Positions 1-10,024 of a stretch of DNA of 64,000 nucleotides are shown in pieces. Position 1 is the first letter of the stretch; each line of letters begins with the position of its first letter. Origin of the DNA: Gammaproteobacteria bacterium (GTDB taxonomy: Bacteria; Pseudomonadota; Gammaproteobacteria; Eutrophobiales; Eutrophobiaceae); assembly GCA_030829985.1 (NCBI GenBank), contig JAURNW010000029.1, forward strand, positions 1 to 64,000. Reading direction: 5' to 3'. The notes under the pieces are model-generated. The model was not told the origin of the DNA, did not search any database, and saw only the letters and a program-made list of their open reading frames with translations. Made by a program: the position numbers and the translations under genes.

Positions 1-242
1 AACATCTATGCGAATATGCCTCCTTTTTTATTAGGCAAGGTAGGTAAGTTGGAAAAGATTTTTTCAAAAAATAATTCAGCAAGAAAAAGAATCAAGAAAT
101 AACAAACATAAACCCAGAAAACTAGTAGAAACAATTACAGTTGAATGACATCTTTGTGCTGAGAGTGTAAAAATATAGTTAATATTTGACAGATGCTTAC
201 AATATACGACAAGAATAAAAGAAAACCAGGAAGATAATCGCC
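1..242. other. Non-coding leader at window edge
   Basis: No open reading frame that looks real on either strand. The stretch is AT-rich and precedes the response-regulator gene. A TTGACA hexamer lies at 186-191 but no acceptable -10 follows at the right distance, so no promoter is called. A Shine-Dalgarno AGGAAG at 228-233 serves the ATG at 243. The gene to the left lies outside the window. Confidence 0.5.
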
Positions 243-1619
243 ATGTCCATTAATAATTCAGAATCTAGTGTAAAGATATTAATCGTTGATGATGACGTAG
301 ACGTACTCAATCTGTTAGAAACCTGGCTGGAAAATGACATTTACAAAGTAAAAACATGTTTGTCCGGTTTGGAGGCAGTCAGTCAGATAGGAATTTACGC
401 TCCTGATATAGTCATTACAGATCTCTATATGGATGGTATGGATGGTATGGCGTTATTGAATCAACTTCATGAAGAAAACCCATTGCTTCCGGTTATTATG
501 CTCAGTGGCAAAGCGCAGATTCCGGAAGCAATAAAGGCGATGCACTTAGGGACGTCTGCATTTTTAACAAAGCCGATTAATAAGGCTGAATTTATGGAGA
601 CGGTAAGAAGAGTCACACCAAAACTTACAGATAAATCCATATTAAATGAATTCACAAAAAATATTATTTATAGAAGTAAAGAAATGTCTGACATTATTGA
701 GATGGCCAGTCTGGTCGCTGACAATGATGTTTCTGTTTTTATATCAGGTGCAACCGGCTCAGGGAAAGAAGTTATAGCAAAAGCTATACATGAGGCAAGT
801 TCCAGACGTGACCATCGATTTATAGCAGTAAACTGTGGCGCTATTCCCGAACAATTACTTGAGTCAGAATTATTTGGCCATGAAAAAGGCGCTTTTACAG
901 GCGCCAATGTTAAGCATGAAGGTCTTTTTCAGGCAGCTAACAAAGGCACTATCTTACTTGACGAGATTGGTGACATGCCACTTGCGCTTCAAGTTAAATT
1001 GTTAAGAGTATTGCAAGATTTTGAAGTGCGTCCAGTAGGTTCTACAAAGACTTATCCTATTGACGTTCGGTTGATTTCTGCAACACATAAAAATCTTGAA
1101 AAAGCAGTAGAGAAGGGCGAATTTAGAGAAGACCTGTATTATCGCTTGAAAGTAGTTCCTCTGGACATACCGAATCTTGCCAGTCGGGTGGATGATATTG
1201 CTCCCTTGGCGGAACATTTTCTGGCTAAATTTTCAAAAAATAATAAACAACAAGCCAAGAAGTTCTCACCTGACGCCATTAACTATCTTAGTTCCATGCC
1301 CTGGCCGGGCAATGTCCGTCAATTAATGAACGTCATAGATTTATGTGCGACTTTGTCCAAAAATAAAACTATCCCATTAAGTCTGGTGAAAAAAGCAGTA
1401 CATGATGACCCGATTCACATGCAGACTCTTAGAGAGGCCAAACAAGCATTTGAGAAGGGATATCTGTTAAGTGTAATGCGTATCACGCATGGACATGTAG
1501 CTAATGCGGCCAAGATAGCCGGGCGTAATCGCACTGAGTTTTACAAATTACTGAATCAGTATAATATTGAACCGGCAGCTTTTCGGGATAAAAAAAATGT
1601 CGAAAAAGAAGTGCATTGA
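243..1619 (+). CDS. Sigma-54-dependent response regulator (NtrC/AtoC type)
   Basis: A 458-residue transcriptional activator with three domains. The receiver domain (about 10-125) has the acidic pair D16/D17, phosphoacceptor D60, S89 and K110 (the LTKP motif). The AAA+ domain (about 143-372) has Walker A GATGSGKE at 169-176, the sigma-54 contact loop GAFTGA at 216-221 and Walker B with D240/E241. The C-terminus (about 405-450) is a Fis-type helix-turn-helix. Proteins of this type bind upstream enhancers and remodel sigma-54 polymerase after phosphorylation. It is followed closely by an HPt gene and a hybrid kinase, so D60 is probably the last phosphoacceptor of that relay. AGGAAG at 228-233 supports the ATG at 243. 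The target genes are not proven; the consensus sigma-54 promoter at 4684 is the nearest candidate. Confidence 0.93.
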   Translation: MSINNSESSVKILIVDDDVDVLNLLETWLENDIYKVKTCLSGLEAVSQIGIYAPDIVITDLYMDGMDGMALLNQLHEENPLLPVIMLSGKAQIPEAIKAMHLGTSAFLTKPINKAEFMETVRRVTPKLTDKSILNEFTKNIIYRSKEMSDIIEMASLVADNDVSVFISGATGSGKEVIAKAIHEASSRRDHRFIAVNCGAIPEQLLESELFGHEKGAFTGANVKHEGLFQAANKGTILLDEIGDMPLALQVKLLRVLQDFEVRPVGSTKTYPIDVRLISATHKNLEKAVEKGEFREDLYYRLKVVPLDIPNLASRVDDIAPLAEHFLAKFSKNNKQQAKKFSPDAINYLSSMPWPGNVRQLMNVIDLCATLSKNKTIPLSLVKKAVHDDPIHMQTLREAKQAFEKGYLLSVMRITHGHVANAAKIAGRNRTEFYKLLNQYNIEPAAFRDKKNVEKEVH

Positions 1620-1637
1620 TTTAATTGGGGTGAACTT

Positions 1638-1943
1638 ATGTCAGATGAAAAAATAATTATCCAGGTTGATCCTGATTTGGAAGATTTGATCCCGGGATTT
1701 CTTGAAAACAGAAAACTGGATGTAGAAAAATTACGTGCTGAACTGGAAAGTAATAATTTTATTAACCTTCAATCAATTGGTCACAGCATAAAAGGTGTGG
1801 GAGGTGGTTACGGATTTGACCTTATGTCAGAACTTGGCGCCGCAATTGAATCTGCTGCGAAAGAACAAAATTCCGAATTGGCACGTGAAAAAGTAGATCA
1901 ACTTTATAATTATCTTCAACGAGTAGTCGTTGAATATGCCTGA
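1638..1943 (+). CDS. Stand-alone HPt phosphotransfer protein
   Basis: A 101-residue protein consisting of a single histidine-phosphotransfer domain. The signature GHSIKGVGGGYG places the phosphorylated histidine at H49, followed by the usual Lys and small residues. It starts 18 bases after the response regulator stop and ends 17 bases before the hybrid kinase, so all three are very likely cotranscribed. The inferred role is to carry phosphate from the receiver of the hybrid kinase to D60 of the sigma-54 activator. It has no membrane segment, so it should be cytoplasmic. The domain call is solid; the partner assignment comes from gene order. Confidence 0.88.
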   Translation: MSDEKIIIQVDPDLEDLIPGFLENRKLDVEKLRAELESNNFINLQSIGHSIKGVGGGYGFDLMSELGAAIESAAKEQNSELAREKVDQLYNYLQRVVVEYA

Positions 1944-1960
1944 ACAACCAAGGTGCTAAC

Positions 1961-4507
1961 TTGATAAAAGATGAGAATCGATCTATCTCTAATCGATTTA
2001 CCTATGTAGTCACTTTCTTACTGGGTCTTGCGTTTAGTATCACACTGATGCAAAGCACCTGGAAAACCACAATCGAACGAAAACAAAAAGATTTTCATTT
2101 TGAAATATTATCTATTCAGCAATCTGTCGCGAGTAATATTCTGACAGGAAATGATGTTACTAATAACATTGCTGCGTTTATATCTTCTAATGACAATATT
2201 ACAGGACATCAATATGAAAATTTTTCAAACGATGTGCTTGGCCGTTTCGATCATATTGAAGCGATTAATTATTATGAGTTTACTGGTGATGACTGGGTCA
2301 ATGAGTTCAGGTTGGTTTATGAAGCAACGCGGAGTGAAAGCAGAATAAAAGTTGGCGAAGATATTTATAGCAATAAAAAATATATAGATGCAATTGATAC
2401 TTCCATAGCCAGCCGTTCCGTAGTGCCTTCTCCGCCTAGCATGGAAAGTGATCCGGATAGGAAATATTGGTTATTTAAAGCAATCTATAGCAATGATGAC
2501 TCTACCGCCATCAAGAAAAAAAAATATGCAGGCACTGTAAAGGGAATGGTATCGGTTTTGGTATCGCCTACAAGATTATTAGGTGATAAGGCAGTTAATA
2601 GTAGTTTAACTATTACAATGTTTAGTGATACCTCCAACCTGTACGGTCGACAACTATTGTATTTCAATGATCCTAATAAGGTAGCGACTGATAAATCATT
2701 TATCGTTGAAACACTTGTTGAAACAAAACTCATTCAACTCCCACCTTATTCTATTAAGATTATTATTGAGAAAAACCTTTATTTATCAGATATTGAATAT
2801 CACTTATTACTTGTAGCACTTTTAATATGTGTCGGTATTTTAATGATGCTGTACGGATTGGTCAGTGCAAGAATAAAACAGGAAGAAGAATTAAAAATAA
2901 GAAATTCTGTTATAGAACAAAAAGTCGAAGAACAGACACATGAACTTGCAATCGCAAGAGATGAAGCAGTTGAAGCTGTTCGTATGAAATCCGAGTTTCT
3001 GGCAAGCATGAGTCATGAGATACGAACACCACTTAATGCCATTATTGGTATGAGTGATTTGATGTCAGAGACAACGCTTACAAATGAACAAAAGCGTTAT
3101 GTCAATGTATTCAGAAAGGCTGGCAACGCATTGTTAAGTCTGGTTAATGATATTCTTGACCTTTCTAAAATAGAGGCAAATCAACTTTCTCTTGAGGAGA
3201 TTTCTTTCAATATACTGGATACGATTGAAGAGGAAGCTGAGATTTATGCATTGAAAGCAGCGGATAAGGATATTGAAATTATTACTCAGGTTGATACTGA
3301 CATTAATCTGTTTCGTATTGGTGACCCGAATAGATTAAAACAGATTATTCGCAATCTAATAAGTAACGCACTCAAGTTCACAGATAAAGGCGAAATTATT
3401 GTATCTTTATCTACTGACAAAAATAGTAGTCGGGCGGATCAAGTATTAATAAGTGTTAGTGATACAGGTATCGGAATAGCAAAGGATAAGCTGGAAGCTA
3501 TATTCGCCAGTTTTACACAAGCAGACACCTCCACGACGCGTAAATATGGTGGAACTGGACTAGGGTTGACCATTTCCAAGAGACTTACGGAAATGATGCA
3601 AGGAAAGATTTGGGTAGAAAGTGAAGAAGGAGATCGCAGTAAATTTTATGTCAGTATTAATTTACCGGAATTATCCAAACAATCAACTTTAAGTCAGGAA
3701 TATAAGCACAAGAATATTTTAATAATCGATTCCCGAAAAAGTAACTGTCAAAGTATTTCGGCGCAATTAATTGCGGCTGGCGCCAGTTGTGGGGAAGCAT
3801 CCAGTTTGTCTGAGGCACAATCTCTGATGAAGCCGAATAAAACAATTGATGCTGTTATTGTTGATAGTCATCTGGTTTTTTCAGGCAATGAGATTGAGCC
3901 ATGGTTAAGCGAAACTATCGGTGTTGATAATGTAGTTCTACTGATAAATCCAAAAGAATCAAATGAGTATCTGGAAAAAGCAAAATCGTTTAAATTTACT
4001 AAATTCCTGTTAAAACCCGTCAAGCGTAAAGATCTTTATACGCAAGTTAGTAAAGCATTAAACACGGCAGATGAAACGACTGTTCTTCTTACTAGAGAAA
4101 ATTCAGAGGTCGATGAAACAACACCCAGGCATATTCTGTTAGTCGAAGATAATCCTGATAATCGGATGCTTATCCAGGCATATCTGAAAAAGACTCCGCA
4201 CACGCTTGATGAAGCTGAAAATGGCGCTATTGCTGTCGAAATGTATAAACAGAATCACTATGATCTCGTCTTTATGGATGTGCAGATGCCGGTTATGGAT
4301 GGCCATCAGGCAACTCGATTGATTCGTGAATGGGAGCAGCAAGAATCTAAACCGCGCACTATAATCATCTCTCTTACAGCGCATGCAATACGTGAAGAAG
4401 TTGAAAAATGTCTTGAATCAGGTTGTGACTCACATCTGAGTAAACCAATTAAAAAAGCCACCTTATTACAGGCTATTCATGATCTGAAATCCGAAGCCGG
4501 CCAGTAA
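1961..4507 (+). CDS. CHASE-type hybrid sensor histidine kinase with two receiver domains
   Basis: An 848-residue inner-membrane kinase. The TTG start at 1961 is chosen because AAGGTG at 1950-1955 precedes it and no ATG fits. A first membrane segment (about 14-32) and a second (about 281-301) bracket a periplasmic region resembling a CHASE domain. A coiled coil (305-340) leads to HisKA with the phospho-histidine H352 (SHEIRTPLNA), then a HATPase with the N-box NLISNALKF and GTGLGL. A first receiver (about 580-700) is partly degenerate, with one acid-pocket residue replaced (IIDSRK). The terminal receiver (724-848) is complete, with D773 in MDVQMPVMDG and a C-terminal SKPI lysine. The expected relay is H352 to D773 to the HPt protein to the sigma-54 regulator. 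The signal sensed is unknown. Confidence 0.9.
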   Translation: MIKDENRSISNRFTYVVTFLLGLAFSITLMQSTWKTTIERKQKDFHFEILSIQQSVASNILTGNDVTNNIAAFISSNDNITGHQYENFSNDVLGRFDHIEAINYYEFTGDDWVNEFRLVYEATRSESRIKVGEDIYSNKKYIDAIDTSIASRSVVPSPPSMESDPDRKYWLFKAIYSNDDSTAIKKKKYAGTVKGMVSVLVSPTRLLGDKAVNSSLTITMFSDTSNLYGRQLLYFNDPNKVATDKSFIVETLVETKLIQLPPYSIKIIIEKNLYLSDIEYHLLLVALLICVGILMMLYGLVSARIKQEEELKIRNSVIEQKVEEQTHELAIARDEAVEAVRMKSEFLASMSHEIRTPLNAIIGMSDLMSETTLTNEQKRYVNVFRKAGNALLSLVNDILDLSKIEANQLSLEEISFNILDTIEEEAEIYALKAADKDIEIITQVDTDINLFRIGDPNRLKQIIRNLISNALKFTDKGEIIVSLSTDKNSSRADQVLISVSDTGIGIAKDKLEAIFASFTQADTSTTRKYGGTGLGLTISKRLTEMMQGKIWVESEEGDRSKFYVSINLPELSKQSTLSQEYKHKNILIIDSRKSNCQSISAQLIAAGASCGEASSLSEAQSLMKPNKTIDAVIVDSHLVFSGNEIEPWLSETIGVDNVVLLINPKESNEYLEKAKSFKFTKFLLKPVKRKDLYTQVSKALNTADETTVLLTRENSEVDETTPRHILLVEDNPDNRMLIQAYLKKTPHTLDEAENGAIAVEMYKQNHYDLVFMDVQMPVMDGHQATRLIREWEQQESKPRTIIISLTAHAIREEVEKCLESGCDSHLSKPIKKATLLQAIHDLKSEAGQ

Positions 4508-4510
4508 AAA

Positions 4511-4530
4511 ACGTCGTAATTAAACGACGT
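4511..4530. terminator. Stem-loop after the phosphorelay operon
   Basis: A perfect 7-bp stem (ACGTCGT / ACGACGT) with loop AATTAA begins 4 bases after the kinase stop. There is no U-run after it, so it may be an RNA-stabilising hairpin or a weak terminator. Confidence 0.4.
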
Positions 4531-4622
4531 AATCTGATAATCTTCCCCCTGGCTTTCTGTAAAGTTTAATCCCGTTTCATTCAAGTAATTAGTTCAAAAT
4601 ACACACTTAACTTTTTGTTAAT

Positions 4623-4638
4623 TAACTATAAATAGTTA
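4623..4638. promoter_or_regulatory. AT-rich palindrome, possible activator site
   Basis: TAACTA-TAAA-TAGTTA is a perfect inverted repeat centred roughly 78 bases upstream of the start expected from the sigma-54 promoter at 4684. Enhancers of NtrC-type activators usually lie in this range, but the sequence is AT-only apart from one C/G pair, so chance occurrence is quite possible. Confidence 0.25.
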
Positions 4639-4683
4639 TTTTTATTGTTAATTGATGGGTGATTTAGGCGCTACTCATTTTTA

Positions 4684-4698
4684 TGGCACATCGATTGC
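4684..4698 (+). promoter_or_regulatory. Sigma-54 (RpoN) promoter, -24/-12
   Basis: TGGCAC, five bases, TTGC matches the RpoN consensus TGGCAC-N5-TTGC exactly, with correct GG-to-GC spacing. It lies 45 bases upstream of the ATG at 4744 and about 180 bases after a complete sigma-54 phosphorelay. Established knowledge: this element is diagnostic of RpoN promoters and is common before exopolysaccharide genes of the PEP-CTERM type. Activity has not been shown, and the gene it faces looks broken. Confidence 0.75.
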
Positions 4699-4743
4699 GT
4701 TCTCTCATTTTAGTCATAGGATTAATCATATAAGAGAGTCGGG

Positions 4744-5010
4744 ATGGTAAAACTATTTGGTATCAGAATCACACCGTTTTTCCTTTATATTTTAGGTCTT
4801 GAATGCCTATCATTATTGATATGCATTTATATAGGTATTTTATTTGATAGAGGTGTGCCCGGGTTCCTGCCGTATGCTTCTATACATAATCTGGTCTATC
4901 CAGGGATGCTGTTCTAATAATTGAGTTTGTTGGATGTTTATCGACGTAATTATGTTTGTACGTGGATATTGGTGCTTTCCAGCGTGGTCTGGATGCAGAT
5001 TAAAGGATAA
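4744..5010 (+). pseudogene. Remnant of an EpsB-like sugar transferase N-terminus
   Basis: From the ATG at 4744 (AAGAGAG at 4732-4738 as ribosome site) a 57-codon ORF encodes a small membrane-type protein starting MVKLFGIRITPFFLYILGL. This resembles, from memory, the first membrane segment of EpsB/XrtA-associated sugar transferases. Tandem TAA TAA stops occur at 4915-4920. The same frame then stays open for 29 more codons (LSLLDVYRRNYVCTW and a hydrophobic stretch) to a stop at 5008-5010, and the later part again looks like the family's second membrane region. No catalytic glycosyltransferase domain follows: the convergent hydrolase gene begins at once. Most likely a truncated, decayed gene; alternatively a functional 57-residue membrane peptide under sigma-54 control. 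Confidence 0.5.
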
Positions 5011-5560
5011 GTTTGCTGATGGATTTAAATTCTGGATGCGATGCATCTCGTAACCATTCAAATAGTACTGACTCCGTATTCAATAAACTAACATCAGCTT
5101 GTTTTAAACGTAGTAATGCAGATTCATAACTGGTTAATTCTCGAGAAGCGATGGCATCAATAACGACATAAACATCAAACCCATCAGCAGCAAGCTCTAT
5201 CGCACTTTGAAATACACAAATGTGTGCTTCGATTCCAATAAGTATAATTTGTTTACGGTTTAATTTAGTCAGGTGCGTTTTAAATCCATCAGCTCCCAGG
5301 CAGGAAAAACGGGTTTTTTCAAAGTTTAGTGATGAGTTTGTGAGGTTTTTTGTAATAAATGATTCGATTGGGCCAAGCCCTTTGGGGTATTGTGCCGTTG
5401 TGATAACAGGAGCATTTAAAGCGTTGGCAGTATTTAATAATATACTAGTGTTTTTTCTTAAACGATTAATGACTTTATCCGGTATTGCAGAGGTTAATTT
5501 TTCCTGAACATCGATGATGACAAGGCAACTATCTTCAATATCGCATAATTTTTTTAACAT
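5000..5560 (-). CDS. Isochorismatase-family cysteine hydrolase
   Basis: A 186-residue alpha/beta hydrolase of the isochorismatase-like superfamily. The catalytic triad is visible as D17 (VIIDVQE), K82 and C115 (GIEAHICVFQ), with the cis-peptide region before the cysteine intact. The length is typical of the short YcaC-like or nicotinamidase-like branch. The substrate cannot be told from sequence; true isochorismatase activity is unlikely without menaquinone or siderophore genes nearby. It is the last gene of a minus-strand run with the Pcm-like protein, rhodanese and tolC, starting 11 bases after the tolC stop. Its 3' end overlaps the end of the EpsB-like remnant on the other strand by 11 bases. 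Confidence 0.85.
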   Translation of the reverse strand: MLKKLCDIEDSCLVIIDVQEKLTSAIPDKVINRLRKNTSILLNTANALNAPVITTAQYPKGLGPIESFITKNLTNSSLNFEKTRFSCLGADGFKTHLTKLNRKQIILIGIEAHICVFQSAIELAADGFDVYVVIDAIASRELTSYESALLRLKQADVSLLNTESVLFEWLRDASHPEFKSISKLIL

Positions 5561-5571
5561 ATTATAATCTC

Positions 5572-6906
5572 TTATTTTGTTAGCCAGGCATTAATAGATT
5601 CAAGATCTTCCGGAGCTAGCGTTCCTGCTGCCTGTTTCAGGTTTAGCGTGTCCAGAATATATTCATACTTTGCTTGACTGTGATTACGTCGAGCTTCTGA
5701 TGTCGCGCGTTGAGATGCAACAACATCAACAGCCGTACGAGTACCGACTTCAAAACCCGCTTCAGTCGCTTCCAGTGCAGTTTCACTGGAAACAACAGCT
5801 TGTTGCAATGCCTTGACACGACTAATACCGGACATGACTCCAAGATAGGCCTCTCTTGTTAGACGCTGTGCTGAACGTCGAGCGCGTTCGAGTGAATACA
5901 TTGAGATATTATAGTTTTCATGTGCTTCGCGTGTTTGGGAACTGACTAATCCGCCAGAATAGATTGGTATATTTAATTCAAGCCCTATCGAAGTATCATG
6001 TAATTTTGTTGAGCCAAATCGTCCGCCAGTGGAGTCGTATGATTCTGCCGCAACAAGATCAAGAGTAGGCAGATGCCCTGCAGACTGACGCTTAATTTCT
6101 TTTCTGGCGGTTTCAGCTGCATAACGCGCAGCCATGACCCCCAGATTTTGATCAAGCGATAACGCAGTCCAACTTTCAATAGCCGCTGGTTCAGGGTTTA
6201 CCAGTGACATATCTTCACCCAATTGATTGAAATCCGTTATGTATTCACCGGTTAACTCACGCATGGCTTCCTGCGCATTATCGATCGCATTGAGTGCCTG
6301 AATTTCCTGAGCGACTGCAAGATCATAGCCAGCTTGTGCCTCATGCACATCAGTGATCGCGCTTAAACCTACTTCAAAGCGTTGGTTTGCCTGTTCAAGC
6401 TGTCTGCTAAGAGATTTGAGTTCCGCTTTGGCAAATGCGAGGTTATCGATACTAGCCAGAATATCGAAATAGCGTTCGGCAATACGAATAATTAATTCTT
6501 GTTCCGCTTCACCAAGTTCAGCTTCTGCCTGATTAATCTCACTATCAGCCTGATCCAGAGCAATAAAACGATCTCTTCTGAACAGAGGTTGTGAAACACT
6601 TAACCTGTAGCCACGACTATTAAAATTGACTTCACCACCTGCACCTATAGCAGATCTGCTTGTGGATATATCCTGATCGTGACGAGTAGTGACTGCACTG
6701 AGGTTTACCGAAGGGAGAAGTTGCGACAAAGCCTGTGGTCGCGTTTCAAGTACAGCACGATGAGAGGCCAATGCCTGTAGATACTCCTGGTCATTATTTT
6801 CGGCCAGCTTGAACACCTGGATTAAATCTGCACTATGACTACTGATAGATAGCGAGAGTGAAAAAGTTACAACTATTAATTTTGCAAACAGATGATTTTC
6901 ATTCAT
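5572..6906 (-). CDS. tolC: TolC-family outer-membrane channel protein
   Basis: A 444-residue outer-membrane efflux protein. The ATG at 6906 is preferred because the next residues form a signal peptide (hydrophobic core LIVVTFSLSLSIS, likely cleavage after SHS). A longer frame from 6951 would place 15 polar residues before it and overlap the upstream gene. The mature protein has the two-fold OEP repeat with long alpha-helical hairpins (ELGEAEQELIIRIAERYFD; EAHENYNISMYSLERARR) and beta-barrel stretches. TolC proteins form trimeric channels through outer membrane and periplasm for type I secretion and multidrug efflux. No inner-membrane ABC or RND partner is encoded in the window. It begins 5 bases after the rhodanese stop, consistent with translational coupling. 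Confidence 0.92.
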   Translation of the reverse strand: MNENHLFAKLIVVTFSLSLSISSHSADLIQVFKLAENNDQEYLQALASHRAVLETRPQALSQLLPSVNLSAVTTRHDQDISTSRSAIGAGGEVNFNSRGYRLSVSQPLFRRDRFIALDQADSEINQAEAELGEAEQELIIRIAERYFDILASIDNLAFAKAELKSLSRQLEQANQRFEVGLSAITDVHEAQAGYDLAVAQEIQALNAIDNAQEAMRELTGEYITDFNQLGEDMSLVNPEPAAIESWTALSLDQNLGVMAARYAAETARKEIKRQSAGHLPTLDLVAAESYDSTGGRFGSTKLHDTSIGLELNIPIYSGGLVSSQTREAHENYNISMYSLERARRSAQRLTREAYLGVMSGISRVKALQQAVVSSETALEATEAGFEVGTRTAVDVVASQRATSEARRNHSQAKYEYILDTLNLKQAAGTLAPEDLESINAWLTK

Positions 6907-6911
6907 TTTTA

Positions 6912-7229
6912 TTAATACTGGGCCATATCTGCATCGACCGTTCTGGCCCACGCATCAACGCCACCTTCCAGATTGGTGATATTCTTGTAACCTTGTCCTT
7001 CAAGATAATTGGCTACTTGAAAGCTACGCATACCATGATGACAAATCACGACAGTTTCTTCATCCGGATTAATCTCGGTTTGCATCTGCTCGATATTAGA
7101 TAAGCTTATGTTAGTAGAGCCCTTGATATTGCATAAAGCAAATTCCCAAGCTTCGCGTACATCTAATAAAAATGGATTTTCCCCAGCATCAAGCTTGGCT
7201 TTTAGACCTGTCGGCGTTATTGATTTCAT
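6912..7229 (-). CDS. Single-domain rhodanese (sulfurtransferase)
   Basis: A 105-residue rhodanese domain. The active-site cysteine is C63 in the loop CHHGMRS, followed by the conserved GYKNITNLEGGVDAW ending. The length matches GlpE-like single-domain sulfurtransferases, which move sulfane sulfur from thiosulfate or a persulfide to a thiol acceptor. It sits between a Pcm-like methyltransferase (6 bases upstream) and tolC (5 bases downstream). This neighbourhood recurs in gammaproteobacteria, but its functional logic is not established. No signal peptide, so cytoplasmic. Confidence 0.9.
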   Translation of the reverse strand: MKSITPTGLKAKLDAGENPFLLDVREAWEFALCNIKGSTNISLSNIEQMQTEINPDEETVVICHHGMRSFQVANYLEGQGYKNITNLEGGVDAWARTVDADMAQY

Positions 7230-7235
7230 AAGTCG

Positions 7236-7889
7236 TCAGAATTCAAACGTGTTTTTTTGTTTAACTCCTATCAGCGCAGGTAAATCTGTTTCAAATAGAC
7301 TTTCATAAGAACAATCTGAATTATTGTGTTTTATGTATACACGCGCTTCCATAGCCGGTGATTCACCAACAATGACAAATAATCGTCCATGCTCATTTAA
7401 CAAACCCAGGAAACGATCATCCATGTTTGGCAATGATGCAGTCAGTGCTACCACATCATACTTGTCAGACTGATCAAATAAGTTATAAGCATCAATATTA
7501 TCAAGCTCAATATTGGTCAATCCTGTTTTTGCTATTTTGACCTTTGCCGAATCGATAAAATCAGGAAAAATATCAATACTTTTTACTTGTTTTGCTGATT
7601 TCGCCAGTAAGGTTGTCAAGTAAGCACAACCCGTCCCAATTTCTAATACTGACTCATCAGGTTTAACCCCCAGCGATTGTAACAGTCGGGCTTCAAGTTT
7701 TGGTGTCATCGTGGTTTGCTCATGCCCAATTGGAATATAGGTATCAGCAAAGGCAAGGTCTTTGTATGCTTCAGGCACAAATTCTTCGCGATGAATTTCA
7801 TCTAATAGATCCAGTACATCCTGATCGAGTACTTCCCAGGTTCGGATCTGTTGTTCAATCATGTTAAATCGGGCTTGTTTAATATCCAT
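7236..7889 (-). CDS. Pcm-like SAM-dependent methyltransferase, tolC-linked paralogue
   Basis: A 217-residue protein of the protein-L-isoaspartate O-methyltransferase family. The SAM-binding motif I is clear (VLEIGTGCAYLTTLLAK) and the N-terminal EEFVPEAYKDLAFADTYIPI resembles the family. The usual substrate motif SQTISQP is replaced by EQTTMTP, so the catalytic serine region differs from the canonical Pcm at 29713. It is the first gene of the rhodanese-tolC run. Repair of isoaspartyl residues is only inferred; with a canonical Pcm in the same window, this copy may act on another target. Confidence 0.82.
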   Translation of the reverse strand: MDIKQARFNMIEQQIRTWEVLDQDVLDLLDEIHREEFVPEAYKDLAFADTYIPIGHEQTTMTPKLEARLLQSLGVKPDESVLEIGTGCAYLTTLLAKSAKQVKSIDIFPDFIDSAKVKIAKTGLTNIELDNIDAYNLFDQSDKYDVVALTASLPNMDDRFLGLLNEHGRLFVIVGESPAMEARVYIKHNNSDCSYESLFETDLPALIGVKQKNTFEF

Positions 7890-7940
7890 CTTTGTTCTTA
7901 AATTTTATTGGTTGTAGTTAGTAATCGTATTATATAGCAT

Positions 7941-9952
<2,012 letters not shown>

Positions 9953-9986
9953 AGTTTGGTTAATTATTAAGTTCAAACTTGTATTT

Positions 9987-10024
9987 CAGTGAATCTTTAA
10001 TCTTTATAGATTAAAGATTCACTG
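9987..10024. terminator. Bidirectional hairpin between thiC and putP
   Basis: A perfect 16-bp inverted repeat (CAGTGAATCTTTAATC at 9987-10002, its complement at 10009-10024) with loop TTTATA. It includes the last codons and stop of putP and follows thiC by 34 bases. The stem is AT-rich with no long U-run, so it may act as a convergent-transcript barrier more than as a classical terminator. Confidence 0.6.

Noticed and set aside
186-191. TTGACA as a promoter -35 before the response regulator
   Set aside because: No -10 hexamer at 16-18 bases; TACAAT at 198 is too close.
6907-6951. Longer N-terminus of TolC from 6951
   Set aside because: It would add polar residues before the signal peptide and overlap the rhodanese gene.
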